Assembly (NCBI GenBank): GCA_029210085.1
Contig: JARGPP010000007.1
Location: 1-64,000 of the forward strand
Direction of reading: 5' to 3'
Origin: Legionellaceae bacterium
GTDB lineage: Bacteria > Pseudomonadota > Gammaproteobacteria > Legionellales > Legionellaceae
DNA length: 64,000 bases
Position 1 is the stretch's first letter; every line of letters begins with the position of its first letter. This document shows, piece after piece, positions 45,516 to 54,890 of this stretch. The translations under genes and the position numbers were made by a program. The notes below the pieces were generated by a model. It worked only from the letters and a program-made list of their open reading frames with translations. It was not told the origin of the DNA and ran no database searches.

Positions 45516-46681
45516 ACGAATCAGTTGATGTATTAGTTGTTGGGGGAGGTGTTGTTGGACTTGCTTCAGCTGTTGCTATGGCATCTCGCGGGTTTTTAGT
45601 CACTGTATTGGATGCGGGTTTATTAGCAGCATCAGCGATTAAAACAAATACACGTGTTTATGCGATTAATACAGCGTCAAAAGTGTTGTTTGAGCAACTA
45701 GGAGTTTGGGCACTTTTGCCCGATGAAGTGCTTGCACCTTACCAGGGTATGCAGGTCTGGGATGCTAGAAATCAAGCTGAAATTAATTTTAATGCGCGCG
45801 ATTTAATACAACGAGAACTGGGGTTTATTCTTGAAGAGCATGTACTTCGAAAGGCATTACTGACACGTGCTGAGGCATTGAATATTACATTAGTATCCAA
45901 TACATGTGTTTCTGATTGTATTGAAACCATGGAAGGCATGGAGCTGGGGGCACAAAATGGCCGTAAATGGCATACAAAACTTTGTATGATTGCAGACGGA
46001 GCACGTTCAAACACGCGAGATTTATTAGATGTTTCTGTGACAAGCTGGTCTTATCAGCACGATGCTTTGGTTGCCACGGTGCATACAGAGAAACCTCATC
46101 AAGCCGTTGCTTATCAGGTATTTTGTACAGATGGGCCACTTGCCTTTTTACCGTTGAAAGATGCCCACCAATGTTCAATTGTTTGGTCACACCCACCTGA
46201 ACGTATTAAAGCGTTGATGGCGCTAGATACACAAGCGTTTGAATCTGCATTAACATCAGCATTTTCAGATAAACTGGGTGCTATTCAACTGGCTAGTTCA
46301 CGCGTATCATTTCCATTACGTATGCGACATGTTGAGCAGTATGTTGGCGCATCATGGATGCTTTTAGGAGATGCAGCACACACTATTCATCCACTTGCAG
46401 GGTTAGGTCTTAATATCGGGTTAGCTGATTTAAATACTTGGCTTCAGTTACTCGATCAACAAAAAGATGGCATGTGGTCTTCTCGAGTGTTGGGTGCTTA
46501 TCAACGTGAACGAAAGCATGCCGTTTGGCTTGTGATAGGCCTGATGCAAGGGATTAAAACAATATTTGGGTTATCCGCAATGCCTGTGAATCTTGTACGA
46601 GGTATGGGCATACGTGTTTTGAATCAAGTGTTGCCGTTAAAACGGATAATAATGGATTATGCAGCCGGGAAGTCTATGTAG
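45509..46681 (+). CDS. ubiI: ubiquinone hydroxylase UbiI/VisC family
   Basis: An FAD monooxygenase expected to hydroxylate C5 of the ubiquinone precursor. The 390 residues show DVLVVGGGVVGLASAVAMAS, IADGARSNTRD and GDAAHTIHPLAGLGLNIGLAD. It overlaps ubiH by 7 nt and is the last gene of the operon. The 139 bp between its end and parC contains no clear terminator. Assignment to UbiI over UbiF rests on operon position and the presence of coq7 next door. Confidence 0.9.
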   Translation: MLDESVDVLVVGGGVVGLASAVAMASRGFLVTVLDAGLLAASAIKTNTRVYAINTASKVLFEQLGVWALLPDEVLAPYQGMQVWDARNQAEINFNARDLIQRELGFILEEHVLRKALLTRAEALNITLVSNTCVSDCIETMEGMELGAQNGRKWHTKLCMIADGARSNTRDLLDVSVTSWSYQHDALVATVHTEKPHQAVAYQVFCTDGPLAFLPLKDAHQCSIVWSHPPERIKALMALDTQAFESALTSAFSDKLGAIQLASSRVSFPLRMRHVEQYVGASWMLLGDAAHTIHPLAGLGLNIGLADLNTWLQLLDQQKDGMWSSRVLGAYQRERKHAVWLVIGLMQGIKTIFGLSAMPVNLVRGMGIRVLNQVLPLKRIIMDYAAGKSM

Positions 46682-46820
46682 TCGATATTTTATCTTATAG
46701 ATGTTGATTGTGAGTGATGCTTTGGACTGTATTTAAAGAGATGCCACGCAAGCATTGATGTGTAGCAGTATTTGCACTACGATCGGTGTTTCCAACCTTT
46801 ATTAATTTGAGCAAGTCTTT

Positions 46821-49037
46821 ATGACGCTGATGACAGAGCAAAAACCACTCACAGATTTTACGGAAAAAGCTTATCTCGATTATTCGATGTATGTAATTTT
46901 AGACAGAGCTTTGCCTCATTTAGCTGATGGCTTTAAGCCTGTACAACGCCGTATTATTTATGCGATGTCAGAGCTTGGCTTAAAAGCTGCATCTAAGCAT
47001 AAAAAATCAGCACGCACAGTGGGGGATGTACTGGGTAAGTTTCATCCGCATGGTGATACAGCCTGTTATGAAGCAATGGTTTTGATGGCTCAGCCGTTTT
47101 CTTATCGTTATCCGTTTGTTGATGGTCAGGGTAATTGGGGTTCACCTGATGATCCTAAATCGTTTGCAGCGATGCGTTATACTGAAGCACGCTTATCTTT
47201 GTATGCAGAAGTCTTACTCTCAGAGTTGAGGCAAGGCACGGTGACATGGCTGGATAATTTTGATGCGACACTTAAAGAACCTGCCTTATTACCTGCACGT
47301 CTTCCTAATGTGTTGTTGAATGGAGCAACGGGGATTGCTGTTGGAATGTCGTCAGATATTTTACCTCATAATTTAGTTGAAGTAGCCAATGCATGCATAC
47401 ACCTACTGGATGATCCCAAAGCTTCGTTAGAGGATTTATTAGGTATTGTGCAAGGCCCAGATTTTCCAACAGAGGCCGAAATTATTACACCCAAAGTGGC
47501 CTTACATAAGCTCTACGCTGAGGGAACAGGTTCTGTCAAAATGCGCGCAGTGTATACCATTGAAGATAATCAAGTGGTGATTACAGCATTGCCGTACCAA
47601 GTATCGGGAGCTAAAATTATTGAGCAGATTGCGTCTCAAATGCAACAGAAAAAGCTACCCATGTTAGATGATTTGCGAGATGAATCAGATCATGAACATC
47701 CGACACGATTGGTGATTATTCCACGCTCAAATCGAGTAGATCTAGCCACTATGATGTCTCATCTATTTGCGACAACAGACTTAGAACGTAGCTATCGTGT
47801 CAATTTTAATATGATTGGCTTAGATGGGACGCCGCGTGTTAAAAGTTTAATAGCTATTTTGAATGAATGGCTTGGGTTCCGAGTAGAAACCGTTCGAAGT
47901 CGTTTGCAATATCGATTAACGCATGTGCTGGATAGGTTGCATGTATTAGAAGGTTTGTTGATTGCTTATTTAAATATAGATGAAGTGATTGCGATTATTC
48001 GTGAAGCTGATGAGCCAAAACAAGCTTTAATGGAAACATTTGGCCTAAGTGAACGTCAAGCCGATGCAATTTTAGAAATAAAATTACGACATCTGGCTAA
48101 ATTAGAAGAGCAGAAATTAACCGCAGAGCGTGATGATTTGGCGCGTGAACGAGATAAACTAGAGCGTATTTTGGGAAGTGAACGGCGTTTGCGGACCTTG
48201 GTTAAAAATGAAATCGCGGCAGATAGAGATCAGTTTGGTGACATGCGGCGTTCACCGATTGTTGAGCGGCAAGAATCTCAAGCGTTAAAACAAACAGATA
48301 TTTTGCCGAATGAACCGATGACTGTTGTTTTGTCAGAAAAAGGGTGGATTCGAGCCGCCAAAGGTTTTGATGCAGATGGACGAGCCTTGAACTATAAGGC
48401 AGGAGATGGTTTTCAGGCGCAAGTTTCTGTTCGAAGTAATCAGCAAGTTATTTTTTTAGATAGTGAAGGTAAAGCTTATAGTCTACCGGTACATACGTTG
48501 CCTTCAGCACGTGGACAAGGCGAGCCACTTACCGGAAAATTGAATCCGTCAGATGGTGCAACATTTGTGACATTATTTGCCGGTGAATCTGAGCGTCGGG
48601 TAATTCTTGCAAGTGATGTGGGATATGGATTTGTGACGACAGTACAAGATTTGTATGTGAAAAGCCGTAATGGACGAGCTTGTTTAAAGCTGCCAGATAA
48701 GGCTTGTGTGTTATCGCCTCGTGTGATTCTCTCTGATAATGCTGAATATTTGGCGTGTGTGAGCAGTGCAGGGCACCTACTGATTTTTCCTTTAGCCGAT
48801 TTACCCGTGTTGTCACGAGGAAAGGGAAATAAATTAATGCAGCTCACAAAAGATGAGAGAATCATCGATATACAAGCACTTGCATCAGATAATGAATTGA
48901 CGGTTTTTGCAGGGAAAAGGCACTTTACTTTGAAGCCTGCTGATTGGGCAGCATACAGAGGGGAGCGTGCACGCCGTGGGAGTTTGTTGCCACGCGGTTT
49001 GCGCCAAGTATCGTCATTAAGTCTTTTAGGTGGATGA
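46821..49037 (+). CDS. parC: DNA topoisomerase IV subunit A
   Basis: ParC is the DNA-cleaving subunit of the decatenase Topo IV. The 738-residue protein has [24 protein letters not shown], the quinolone-determining region with [12 protein letters not shown], and the catalytic tyrosine in [11 protein letters not shown] near residue 120. The C-terminal domain (from about 490) holds the degenerate beta-pinwheel repeats. It carries Thr where E. coli ParC has Ser80. parE is not in the window; the 5' gyrase gene here is gyrB by length. Confidence 0.95.
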   Translation: MTLMTEQKPLTDFTEKAYLDYSMYVILDRALPHLADGFKPVQRRIIYAMSELGLKAASKHKKSARTVGDVLGKFHPHGDTACYEAMVLMAQPFSYRYPFVDGQGNWGSPDDPKSFAAMRYTEARLSLYAEVLLSELRQGTVTWLDNFDATLKEPALLPARLPNVLLNGATGIAVGMSSDILPHNLVEVANACIHLLDDPKASLEDLLGIVQGPDFPTEAEIITPKVALHKLYAEGTGSVKMRAVYTIEDNQVVITALPYQVSGAKIIEQIASQMQQKKLPMLDDLRDESDHEHPTRLVIIPRSNRVDLATMMSHLFATTDLERSYRVNFNMIGLDGTPRVKSLIAILNEWLGFRVETVRSRLQYRLTHVLDRLHVLEGLLIAYLNIDEVIAIIREADEPKQALMETFGLSERQADAILEIKLRHLAKLEEQKLTAERDDLARERDKLERILGSERRLRTLVKNEIAADRDQFGDMRRSPIVERQESQALKQTDILPNEPMTVVLSEKGWIRAAKGFDADGRALNYKAGDGFQAQVSVRSNQQVIFLDSEGKAYSLPVHTLPSARGQGEPLTGKLNPSDGATFVTLFAGESERRVILASDVGYGFVTTVQDLYVKSRNGRACLKLPDKACVLSPRVILSDNAEYLACVSSAGHLLIFPLADLPVLSRGKGNKLMQLTKDERIIDIQALASDNELTVFAGKRHFTLKPADWAAYRGERARRGSLLPRGLRQVSSLSLLGG

Positions 49038-49042
49038 TATTT

Positions 49043-49651
49043 TTATCGTGGCAAACTTGCAAGATAATGGGCCAGTGCATGAATATCATCAGGACTCATA
49101 TTTTCGGTGATACGTTGCATCGTATGACTAGGGTCATTATCGCGAGTGCCGGTTTGGAAAGCTTCAAGTTGATGAGTAATATAGTCAATTTGTTGGCCCC
49201 GCAATGCAGGAAATCCTGGTAGTCCATTTCCTTTGGCGTCATTTCCGTGGCAGGCAACACAGGCTAAAATATTTTTACTCGGGTTTCCGAAGCGATAGAG
49301 TGCTTCACCTTTTTGGTTTTTCCTTCTTAAATGATGGCTGCCAGCTGGACGAGGTTGTTTAGCATAAAAATGGGCAAGATTTGTGATATCCTCAGAGCTT
49401 AATTGTAAAAGGAAAGGTATCATGGCCGGATCGGCATGGCGAGTTTTTCCGGCTTTTAGATCGAACAGTTGTTTTTTTAAGTAGTCGGTTTGTTGGCCTG
49501 CAAGGTGGGGCCAAGCGGGATTTAAGCTTTGGCCATTGGCTCCATGACAAGTGGCGCAAGGAGCTGATACTGCTTTATCGACAAGGTTATTGCCTGAGGC
49601 GTAGCAAGTGTGGGGTAGGATAATCAAAAGAAAAATCTGGATGGCTCGCAT
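49043..49651 (-). CDS. diheme cytochrome c4-type protein
   Basis: A periplasmic electron carrier. I use ATG 49651 (202 aa) with a signal peptide (IQIFLLIILPHTCYAS); a TTG at 49663 is less likely. Two heme-binding sites, CATCH (about residue 35) and CVACH (about 134), lie in two similar halves, each with an axial Met region (PAMIPFLL and SHTMQRITENMS). This layout is cytochrome c4, which passes electrons to terminal oxidases. It converges on parC with a 5 bp gap and is divergent from engB. Confidence 0.93.
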   Translation of the reverse strand: MRAIQIFLLIILPHTCYASGNNLVDKAVSAPCATCHGANGQSLNPAWPHLAGQQTDYLKKQLFDLKAGKTRHADPAMIPFLLQLSSEDITNLAHFYAKQPRPAGSHHLRRKNQKGEALYRFGNPSKNILACVACHGNDAKGNGLPGFPALRGQQIDYITHQLEAFQTGTRDNDPSHTMQRITENMSPDDIHALAHYLASLPR

Positions 49652-49711
49652 GATTGTTCTCAAAGCAAATTGCAGGTTGATAATACATTATTTTTAAGGT
49701 GATGGATATAG

Positions 49712-50308
49712 ATGATGATTTATACAGAGGCAACGTTTTTAAAAAGTGCAGCAAAAGTGAATCAGTTGCCTGAAGATACAGGGGCAGAAGTTGCTTTTGC
49801 TGGACGCTCTAATGCAGGAAAATCGAGTGCGATTAATTGTTTAACGGGTATTAAGCAATTAGCGCGAACCAGCAAAACACCAGGACGAACGCGCTTGATG
49901 AATTGTTTTGTTTTAAAAGATGAGGCGCATCGACTCATTGATTTGCCAGGATATGGTTATGCGAAAGTTTCACGTGCCATGCAACGAGAATGGCAAGAAC
50001 ATTTAGCCCATTATTTTGAGGTTCGAAAAAGCTTGAAAGGCTTGGTCGTATTGATGGATATTCGACATCCATTAACACCTCTTGACCAATCGATGGTTGA
50101 TTGGGCGCTTGCACGCTCGCTACCGGTGCATGTATTACTCACTAAGGCTGATAAAATCAGCCGAAGTCAGGGACAAAGTACGTTGTTTAAAGTGCAAAAA
50201 CATTATGCTGCGTTTGAACACTTGTTTAGTGTGCAGACATTTTCATCTCTGAAGCGTCAGGGCTTGGATGGGCTGCATCAGGTGCTGGACGGTTATTTAG
50301 ATTCGTAA
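49712..50308 (+). CDS. engB: ribosome-biogenesis GTPase EngB (YsxC/YihA)
   Basis: EngB is an essential GTPase for 50S subunit assembly. The 198 residues contain G1 GRSNAGKSS (about 32), the G2 region KTPGRTR, G3 DLPGYGYAKV, G4 LTKADK and G5-like TFSSLKRQG. The pairing of engB next to a cytochrome c4 gene is common in gammaproteobacteria. Its last 83 nt overlap, antiparallel, a small open frame on the minus strand. Confidence 0.96.
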   Translation: MMIYTEATFLKSAAKVNQLPEDTGAEVAFAGRSNAGKSSAINCLTGIKQLARTSKTPGRTRLMNCFVLKDEAHRLIDLPGYGYAKVSRAMQREWQEHLAHYFEVRKSLKGLVVLMDIRHPLTPLDQSMVDWALARSLPVHVLLTKADKISRSQGQSTLFKVQKHYAAFEHLFSVQTFSSLKRQGLDGLHQVLDGYLDS

Positions 50309-50573
50309 TGAAGTTGCTTTGAAGGTGAAGCAAAGGTGGTGGAGAAGGTGAAGTTAATTTGATAGGCGTGAAATGCTTTGCAGTATAAATTTTACCGGCT
50401 TCTGATACTTCCGCAAACATAGGAGCTTTATCGGGATAATGCGTAAGAATTAAGGATTGCATGTCTTCAGGTTGAGTGCGGACCCATTCTAAGTAAGTTT
50501 GTTGTTCGGTGCACTTTGTTTCGTTGGCGTCTATTGGGTCTGACTCTAATGGGCTTAAGTCTGAATTCAGCAT
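50226..50573 (-). CDS. possible small protein of unknown function
   Basis: A 115-residue open frame starting MLNSDLSPLESDPIDANETK with AGG 9 nt upstream. The N-terminal two thirds (EQQTYLEWVRTQPEDMQSLI, HYPDKAPMFAEVSEAGK) reads like a real acidic helical protein. The C-terminus is Pro/Ser rich and lies antisense to engB, so the true product may be only partly conserved. No domain is recognised. It is separated by 85 bp from the bat operon. Moderate doubt remains whether it is expressed. Confidence 0.5.
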   Translation of the reverse strand: MLNSDLSPLESDPIDANETKCTEQQTYLEWVRTQPEDMQSLILTHYPDKAPMFAEVSEAGKIYTAKHFTPIKLTSPSPPPLLHLQSNFITNLNNRPAPDAAHPSPDASEMKMSAH

Positions 50574-50657
50574 AAAAATGACCTTTCATATAAAGCATAA
50601 AGCCTATACTCTCAATACAAACCTTTTATGTCAACAAATGAGCATCAAGCGTGTTTT

Positions 50658-52328
50658 TTAGTGTTGAGGATTTATGGGAGGTAGAGTATTTGGGGGGAGC
50701 TTTGGTCGTTTTTTGTGTCTTTCTTTGAGGCTTTTTGTAATCGCCATCCAGAGTACTTTTCCTTGCCAAGTTCTTGTTTTTTTGGGGTGGTATAATGCTT
50801 CAGATAGCGTGCGTAGTGCATCATATAATGCTGTATTAGCAGCATGTTGATTGATGTCATCAAGGTTTAATATGCGCACATTAGGCCAGGCATGCTGCGC
50901 CCAAAGCAGCAGTGCATCGCGAGCTGCTTCTGGATGATTAGCATGACATGCTTTTTTCAGCTGTTTGAGTAATTGATTTTTAGTTCGATTCTTTTGTATT
51001 GAGTGGGCATACTTTCTCTTGACAATAAAAGCAATTAAACTCACTGATAAAAAAACAACCAACAATATGGCGTGAAAAACAATGGCACTAGAAAGCGAGT
51101 ACGCTTGTTTTTTAAGCGATTTTTCTTGTTTGGCAGGCTTAATAAAAGCGGTTGAGTCAGCTGTTGATGAAGACGAGCTATGGTTAATATCTGGAATAAT
51201 GTGTAGAGTTTTTGCAGGCAGTTTAGCTTCCATTTTTTGCATTGTATCGGTATTAAACCAAATAATATATTGCTCTGGAATGGTAATAGTTCCGGGGTGG
51301 TTCAGTAGGTAATTGACTTTTATGGTTGCGATACCAACCACGTTATCGCCTTCGATTGTATTGTTAAAGGTCGGTCGCTCAGGATAACTTTTGAAATGAT
51401 TACTGGTTGTAGCTTCAAAAGGAGGAAGTAACTCTGCAGGTAGTCCTGTTGCTTTTACAGTAATGGTGCGCGTGAGTGTACTGCCTTCGTCTAAGCGCGT
51501 GTTTGATTGATCGTACGTTTCATGGAGTGAAAGTTTTTTAGCGGGAAGCCAAGTGTTTGGAGTAAAGTGTTCAGGTATTGGTTTGACATGAATGGATGCA
51601 GAGCTTCCATGTGCTTCGGCTCGTCTTGGAATATCATCATAAATGAGCGCCTGAAATTTAGGTGGAAATAAAACTTGTGCACCTGTTTTTTGAGGGAAAA
51701 AAGCATATTTTTGTTCTTCAACTAAATAGGGGCGTCCTTGTTCGATGACCTGGTATTGGCGATTATTTCCAAGAGGAACAATCAGTGCATCGCCTAAGCT
51801 AGGTGGCTGATAAGCCGCATCTAAAATAGATGAATAATGAAATATTTTGACGGTATACAGTATTTGTTGATTGAGCAATGTTTTTGTATCTGAAATATTT
51901 GTTTTGATAAATAATGCGCGATCAGGTGTTTGAGGAGAAGTGGACGGTCTTTGTCTGTTATTTCTTCCTACGTTTAGCGTTATCGGTTGGCTACGTGCTT
52001 GGCCAACTTGAATCGCTGGAATGGTTATATTTCCAGCATGTTTAGCGACTAAAGTGACAGTCCACCGCGTGGATGCTTTTGATTGCCCGTTGGTAAAGAC
52101 ATACGAAGCACTATGTGCTGTCCCATGAACGTAAAAATCATGACCAAGTACGCCAAAGTCGGGGAGCCCTGATGGCGCATTTTCATCAAGTTCTAAAATA
52201 AGGTTAAAAGGTTCACCCGGTGAAACAGAGGCAGGCTCTGTATGTGCTGAAAGTGTTGTAGCATAAATAAAATGCGTGATTGTCCAAAGCATTAAAATAA
52301 GGCAGATTTGTCGATATTTTAAGTTCAT
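50658..52328 (-). CDS. batD: BatD (oxygen-tolerance) protein
   Basis: The 556-residue protein has a signal peptide (ICLILMLWTITHFIYAT), several beta-rich Ig-like domains typical of BatD (EPASVSPGEPFNLILELDEN, then RWTVTLVAKHAGNITIPAI), and one membrane helix near residue 415-438 followed by a basic cytoplasmic tail ending in a helical domain. BatD is thought to hold the BatABC proteins in the envelope; Bat operons affect aerobic or stress tolerance. Its start overlaps the batC stop by 4 nt. It is the last gene of the operon. Confidence 0.88.
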   Translation of the reverse strand: MNLKYRQICLILMLWTITHFIYATTLSAHTEPASVSPGEPFNLILELDENAPSGLPDFGVLGHDFYVHGTAHSASYVFTNGQSKASTRWTVTLVAKHAGNITIPAIQVGQARSQPITLNVGRNNRQRPSTSPQTPDRALFIKTNISDTKTLLNQQILYTVKIFHYSSILDAAYQPPSLGDALIVPLGNNRQYQVIEQGRPYLVEEQKYAFFPQKTGAQVLFPPKFQALIYDDIPRRAEAHGSSASIHVKPIPEHFTPNTWLPAKKLSLHETYDQSNTRLDEGSTLTRTITVKATGLPAELLPPFEATTSNHFKSYPERPTFNNTIEGDNVVGIATIKVNYLLNHPGTITIPEQYIIWFNTDTMQKMEAKLPAKTLHIIPDINHSSSSSTADSTAFIKPAKQEKSLKKQAYSLSSAIVFHAILLVVFLSVSLIAFIVKRKYAHSIQKNRTKNQLLKQLKKACHANHPEAARDALLLWAQHAWPNVRILNLDDINQHAANTALYDALRTLSEALYHPKKTRTWQGKVLWMAITKSLKERHKKRPKLPPNTLPPINPQH

Positions 52329-52987
52329 GAGCGCTCCGCTTTTAAACGACGCCAGTGGTCACGTAAAAACTTTTCGCGTAATAATCCTCCCGGATCGTCC
52401 GGTACAAGCCGCAATGACTGGTCTTGATCTTGTTGCTTTTGGTCTTGCTCTTGCTGCTTTTGGTCTTGCTCTTGTTGCTTTTGGTCTTGCTCTTGTTGCT
52501 TTTGGTCTTGCTCTTGTTGCTTTTGGTCTTGTTCTTGTTGTTTTTGGTCTTGTTCTTGTTGTTTTTGGTCTTGCTCTTGTTGCTTTTGGTCTTGTGAATT
52601 TTCTTCAAGCAGTTTTTTTAATAAATCACGATTATGTTGAGCATCTTTATTGTCAGGGTTTATTTTAAGCGCTTTTTCATAAGACTGGATGGCTTCTTTA
52701 TATTGGCCAAGATATGCAAGTGCATTGCCTTGGTTATAAAAGCCCAACTCATTATTGAGACTTTTAAATTCCTTTGAGGCTGCTTTATAATTTTTTCCTC
52801 GGTATGCTGCAACTGCTTTCCAATCAGTGCGTGTGAACATTTTTTCTGCTACAGCATATTTTTTTTCTGTCATCATGCGAGCGGCATGCTGATTAATATT
52901 TTCAAACCAAGGGTGAGTGGTCAAAGAAAATGCTTGAGTTGTTACAAGAAATAGGCATAAAAAGTGATAAAAATAGAAGCGGTTCAT
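52325..52987 (-). CDS. batC: BatC-like TPR protein with Gln-rich 7-residue repeats
   Basis: I choose ATG 52987 (220 aa), which overlaps the batB stop as ATGA. It has a signal peptide (HFLCLFLVTTQAFS) and a TPR region (YNQGNALAYLGQYKEAIQSY, then EKALKINPDNKDAQHNRDLL), both usual for BatC. Next come eight tandem copies of QDQKQQE, a hydrophilic glutamine-rich spacer encoded by a 21 bp DNA repeat, before a short basic C-terminus (RDHWRRLKAERS). The TPRs probably bridge BatB and BatD in the periplasm. The repeat number may vary between strains. Confidence 0.88.
   Translation of the reverse strand: MNRFYFYHFLCLFLVTTQAFSLTTHPWFENINQHAARMMTEKKYAVAEKMFTRTDWKAVAAYRGKNYKAASKEFKSLNNELGFYNQGNALAYLGQYKEAIQSYEKALKINPDNKDAQHNRDLLKKLLEENSQDQKQQEQDQKQQEQDQKQQEQDQKQQEQDQKQQEQDQKQQEQDQKQQEQDQKQQDQDQSLRLVPDDPGGLLREKFLRDHWRRLKAERS
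52421..52594. repeat. 21 bp tandem repeat inside batC (about 8.3 copies)
   Basis: A minisatellite with unit CTTGCTCTTGTTGCTTTTGGT (plus-strand reading, shown here only as one unit broken by variants such as GTTCTTGTTGTTTTTGGT). Copies differ at single positions (C/T), so the array has been stable long enough to drift. It keeps the reading frame, encoding QDQKQQE. Unit loss or gain would change spacer length without frameshift. Confidence 0.95.
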
Positions 52988-53916
52988 GCTTGTATCCTCA
53001 TGAGCCAAAAACGTCGGAAGATAGGGAGTAGACATAAAAGTGCGGGTATTAAAAGCCACCGCCCATCATCACGCCAGATAGGAATCGTGTTATTTATATT
53101 TTCTTCAAATTTTTCGTCTAGTGCGCTCTCATTTAACCACTGTTGAATATCTTTTTCGGTATTTGTAAAAGAAATATTTTTACCTCCCCCCGCTTTTGCA
53201 AGCTCATTAAAAGCTGTTGAATGTGTTTTTGATGCACTTAAATTCAAGATAGAGGTCCGAATATGTTTTTGAAAACTTTTTTTTGCAGCAAGAATAGCGG
53301 CGTTTGAGGGGGCGGTACCCGTGAGTATCAATATATCGCCATAGGAAACACCGGATTGTTGAATAAGATTTCTTCCTTCTTTTAATGCATCGGCAAGATT
53401 CATCCCACCCACGGGCATAATGTTTGGATCGAGTTGGTCAACCAGTGCATCGATGGTTTGCGCATCACGAGTTAATGGTGAAACAACAAAAGATTCACCT
53501 GTATAAACAATGAGCCCAAATTGTCCTTTACTCGGTTGCTGAAATAAGTCATGTAACTTAAATTTTGCACGTGTCAGGCGGTTTGGTTTGATATCTTGTT
53601 TGAGCATGGCTTGGGATAAATCCATGATGATAAGATGAGGATGTACTGAGTGATAAGTGGGCGTTGGTAATTTCTTTCCGGTAGGGCCTGTGAGACTTAA
53701 AATCATAAAAAATGCAGCACCCAGCAGATAAAGTAAGGCCCGTTTTTGAGCGCTCTCCCCTTGGTGTGTGATGAGGTGAGGCAACAGGTGTTTATCACAT
53801 ACAGCCTCCCATGTGTGAGCAATACTTTTTTGACGTAGTAAAAAAAAGGCGATGAATGCGAGTGGAAGCAGTGCAAAAAACCAGTATGGACGTAAGAAAT
53901 GCAGTAAGTAATTCAT
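52984..53916 (-). CDS. batB: von Willebrand factor A domain protein BatB
   Basis: A 310-residue inner-membrane protein with two N-terminal helices (about 10-27 and 60-77), a VWA domain (about 95-265) and a C-terminal helix near the end. I use ATG 53916 with GAGG upstream; it overlaps the batA stop as ATGA. The metal-binding MIDAS, normally DxSxS, reads DLSQAM here, so the second serine is Ala and metal binding may be weakened. The later Thr/Asp motifs (PLTRDAQT, LILTGTAPSN) are present. It probably partners with BatA and BatC. Confidence 0.9.
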   Translation of the reverse strand: MNYLLHFLRPYWFFALLPLAFIAFFLLRQKSIAHTWEAVCDKHLLPHLITHQGESAQKRALLYLLGAAFFMILSLTGPTGKKLPTPTYHSVHPHLIIMDLSQAMLKQDIKPNRLTRAKFKLHDLFQQPSKGQFGLIVYTGESFVVSPLTRDAQTIDALVDQLDPNIMPVGGMNLADALKEGRNLIQQSGVSYGDILILTGTAPSNAAILAAKKSFQKHIRTSILNLSASKTHSTAFNELAKAGGGKNISFTNTEKDIQQWLNESALDEKFEENINNTIPIWRDDGRWLLIPALLCLLPIFRRFWLMRIQA

Positions 53917-54890
53917 GCGCGCCAACCTCTAAGCGTTGTGTAAGTAAACCAAAGCATCAGAAAAAACAATGCGAGCCCAAGAGGATAAGGGTAATAAGCG
54001 TGTTCGGGACGCACGATGGTATTATCCTGTGTCACTGTTTCTAATTGGTTGATGAGTTGATAAATCTGCTCCAGAGAACGCTTATCGGTTGCATGAAAAT
54101 ATTGGCCTTTTGTCATGGAAGCAATGGTTTTTAGGGTTTGTTCATCTAAATCATCAATGGGTGCAGGCATACCTCCAAAAATAGGAACGCCCGAATCGCT
54201 GCTAAGACCAATGGTATATACTTTGATATCGTCATGTTGAGCAAGTTGTGCCGCTTTTAGAGGGAGTAGCATGCCTGAGTTATTCGCGCCATCAGTCAGT
54301 AAAATAATGACACGGCCTTTTGCTGGAATATGCTGCATATGTTTAACGGCAAGTCCTAGGGCATCCCCGATAGAGGTTGTTTTTCCGGCAAGACCAACAC
54401 TTGCATCTTGTAGGCGCATAAGAACGGTGGCGTGGTCTTTTGTAAGTGGTGTTTGTAAGTAGGCACGCGTACCAAATAAAATTAGACCAATCTGAGAGTC
54501 ACCTCGATGCCGTACAAAGTTTTCGGCGGCATGTTTGACAATCTCAAGACGTGTACTGGGACGACCGTACTGGACACGATCTCGAATTTCCATACTGCCA
54601 GAAATATCAAGAATCAGCATAATATTATGACCTTCATGCTCAAGCGGAAGTGGTTTGCCAATCCAACGAGGTCCTGATATGGCCAATACAACCAGTGCCC
54701 AAATTAAATAAAAGAATAAGAGTGTTGTAATTTTAGTTTTTTTTGTCTGAGTTTGATTGGATGTGACAAGATCAAAAAAAGGAATTTTGAGCGTGCTTTG
54801 GGACATTTTATTGGCTTTAGGTAGACAAAGCCAAACTAAAAGAGGTAGCAGGAGCGCTATCAGTGCGAGCGGTGTTGTTAGCTCAAACAT
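53913..54890 (-). CDS. batA: von Willebrand factor A domain protein BatA
   Basis: A 325-residue protein with an N-terminal pair of membrane helices (about 5-23, 50-70), a VWA domain and a C-terminal helix, as in BatA. The MIDAS motif LILDISGSM is intact, as is the third motif LLTDGANNSG, so a divalent metal is expected. I place the start at ATG 54890, which has GGAG 6 nt upstream, rather than 54914. It overlaps the DUF4381 gene by 13 nt and batB by 3-4 nt. Confidence 0.92.
   Translation of the reverse strand: MFELTTPLALIALLLPLLVWLCLPKANKMSQSTLKIPFFDLVTSNQTQTKKTKITTLLFFYLIWALVVLAISGPRWIGKPLPLEHEGHNIMLILDISGSMEIRDRVQYGRPSTRLEIVKHAAENFVRHRGDSQIGLILFGTRAYLQTPLTKDHATVLMRLQDASVGLAGKTTSIGDALGLAVKHMQHIPAKGRVIILLTDGANNSGMLLPLKAAQLAQHDDIKVYTIGLSSDSGVPIFGGMPAPIDDLDEQTLKTIASMTKGQYFHATDKRSLEQIYQLINQLETVTQDNTIVRPEHAYYPYPLGLALFFLMLWFTYTTLRGWRA

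Noticed and set aside
49966-49981. Third parS-like site (AGTTTCACGTGCCATG) in engB
   Set aside because: Only one half-site matches (11 of 16) and it is far from the origin, so it is probably chance.
52276-52668. Plus-strand open frame with repeated LVAFGLA motifs
   Set aside because: It is the antisense shadow of the batC 21 bp repeat, which stays open in several frames; no ribosome-binding site or family match.
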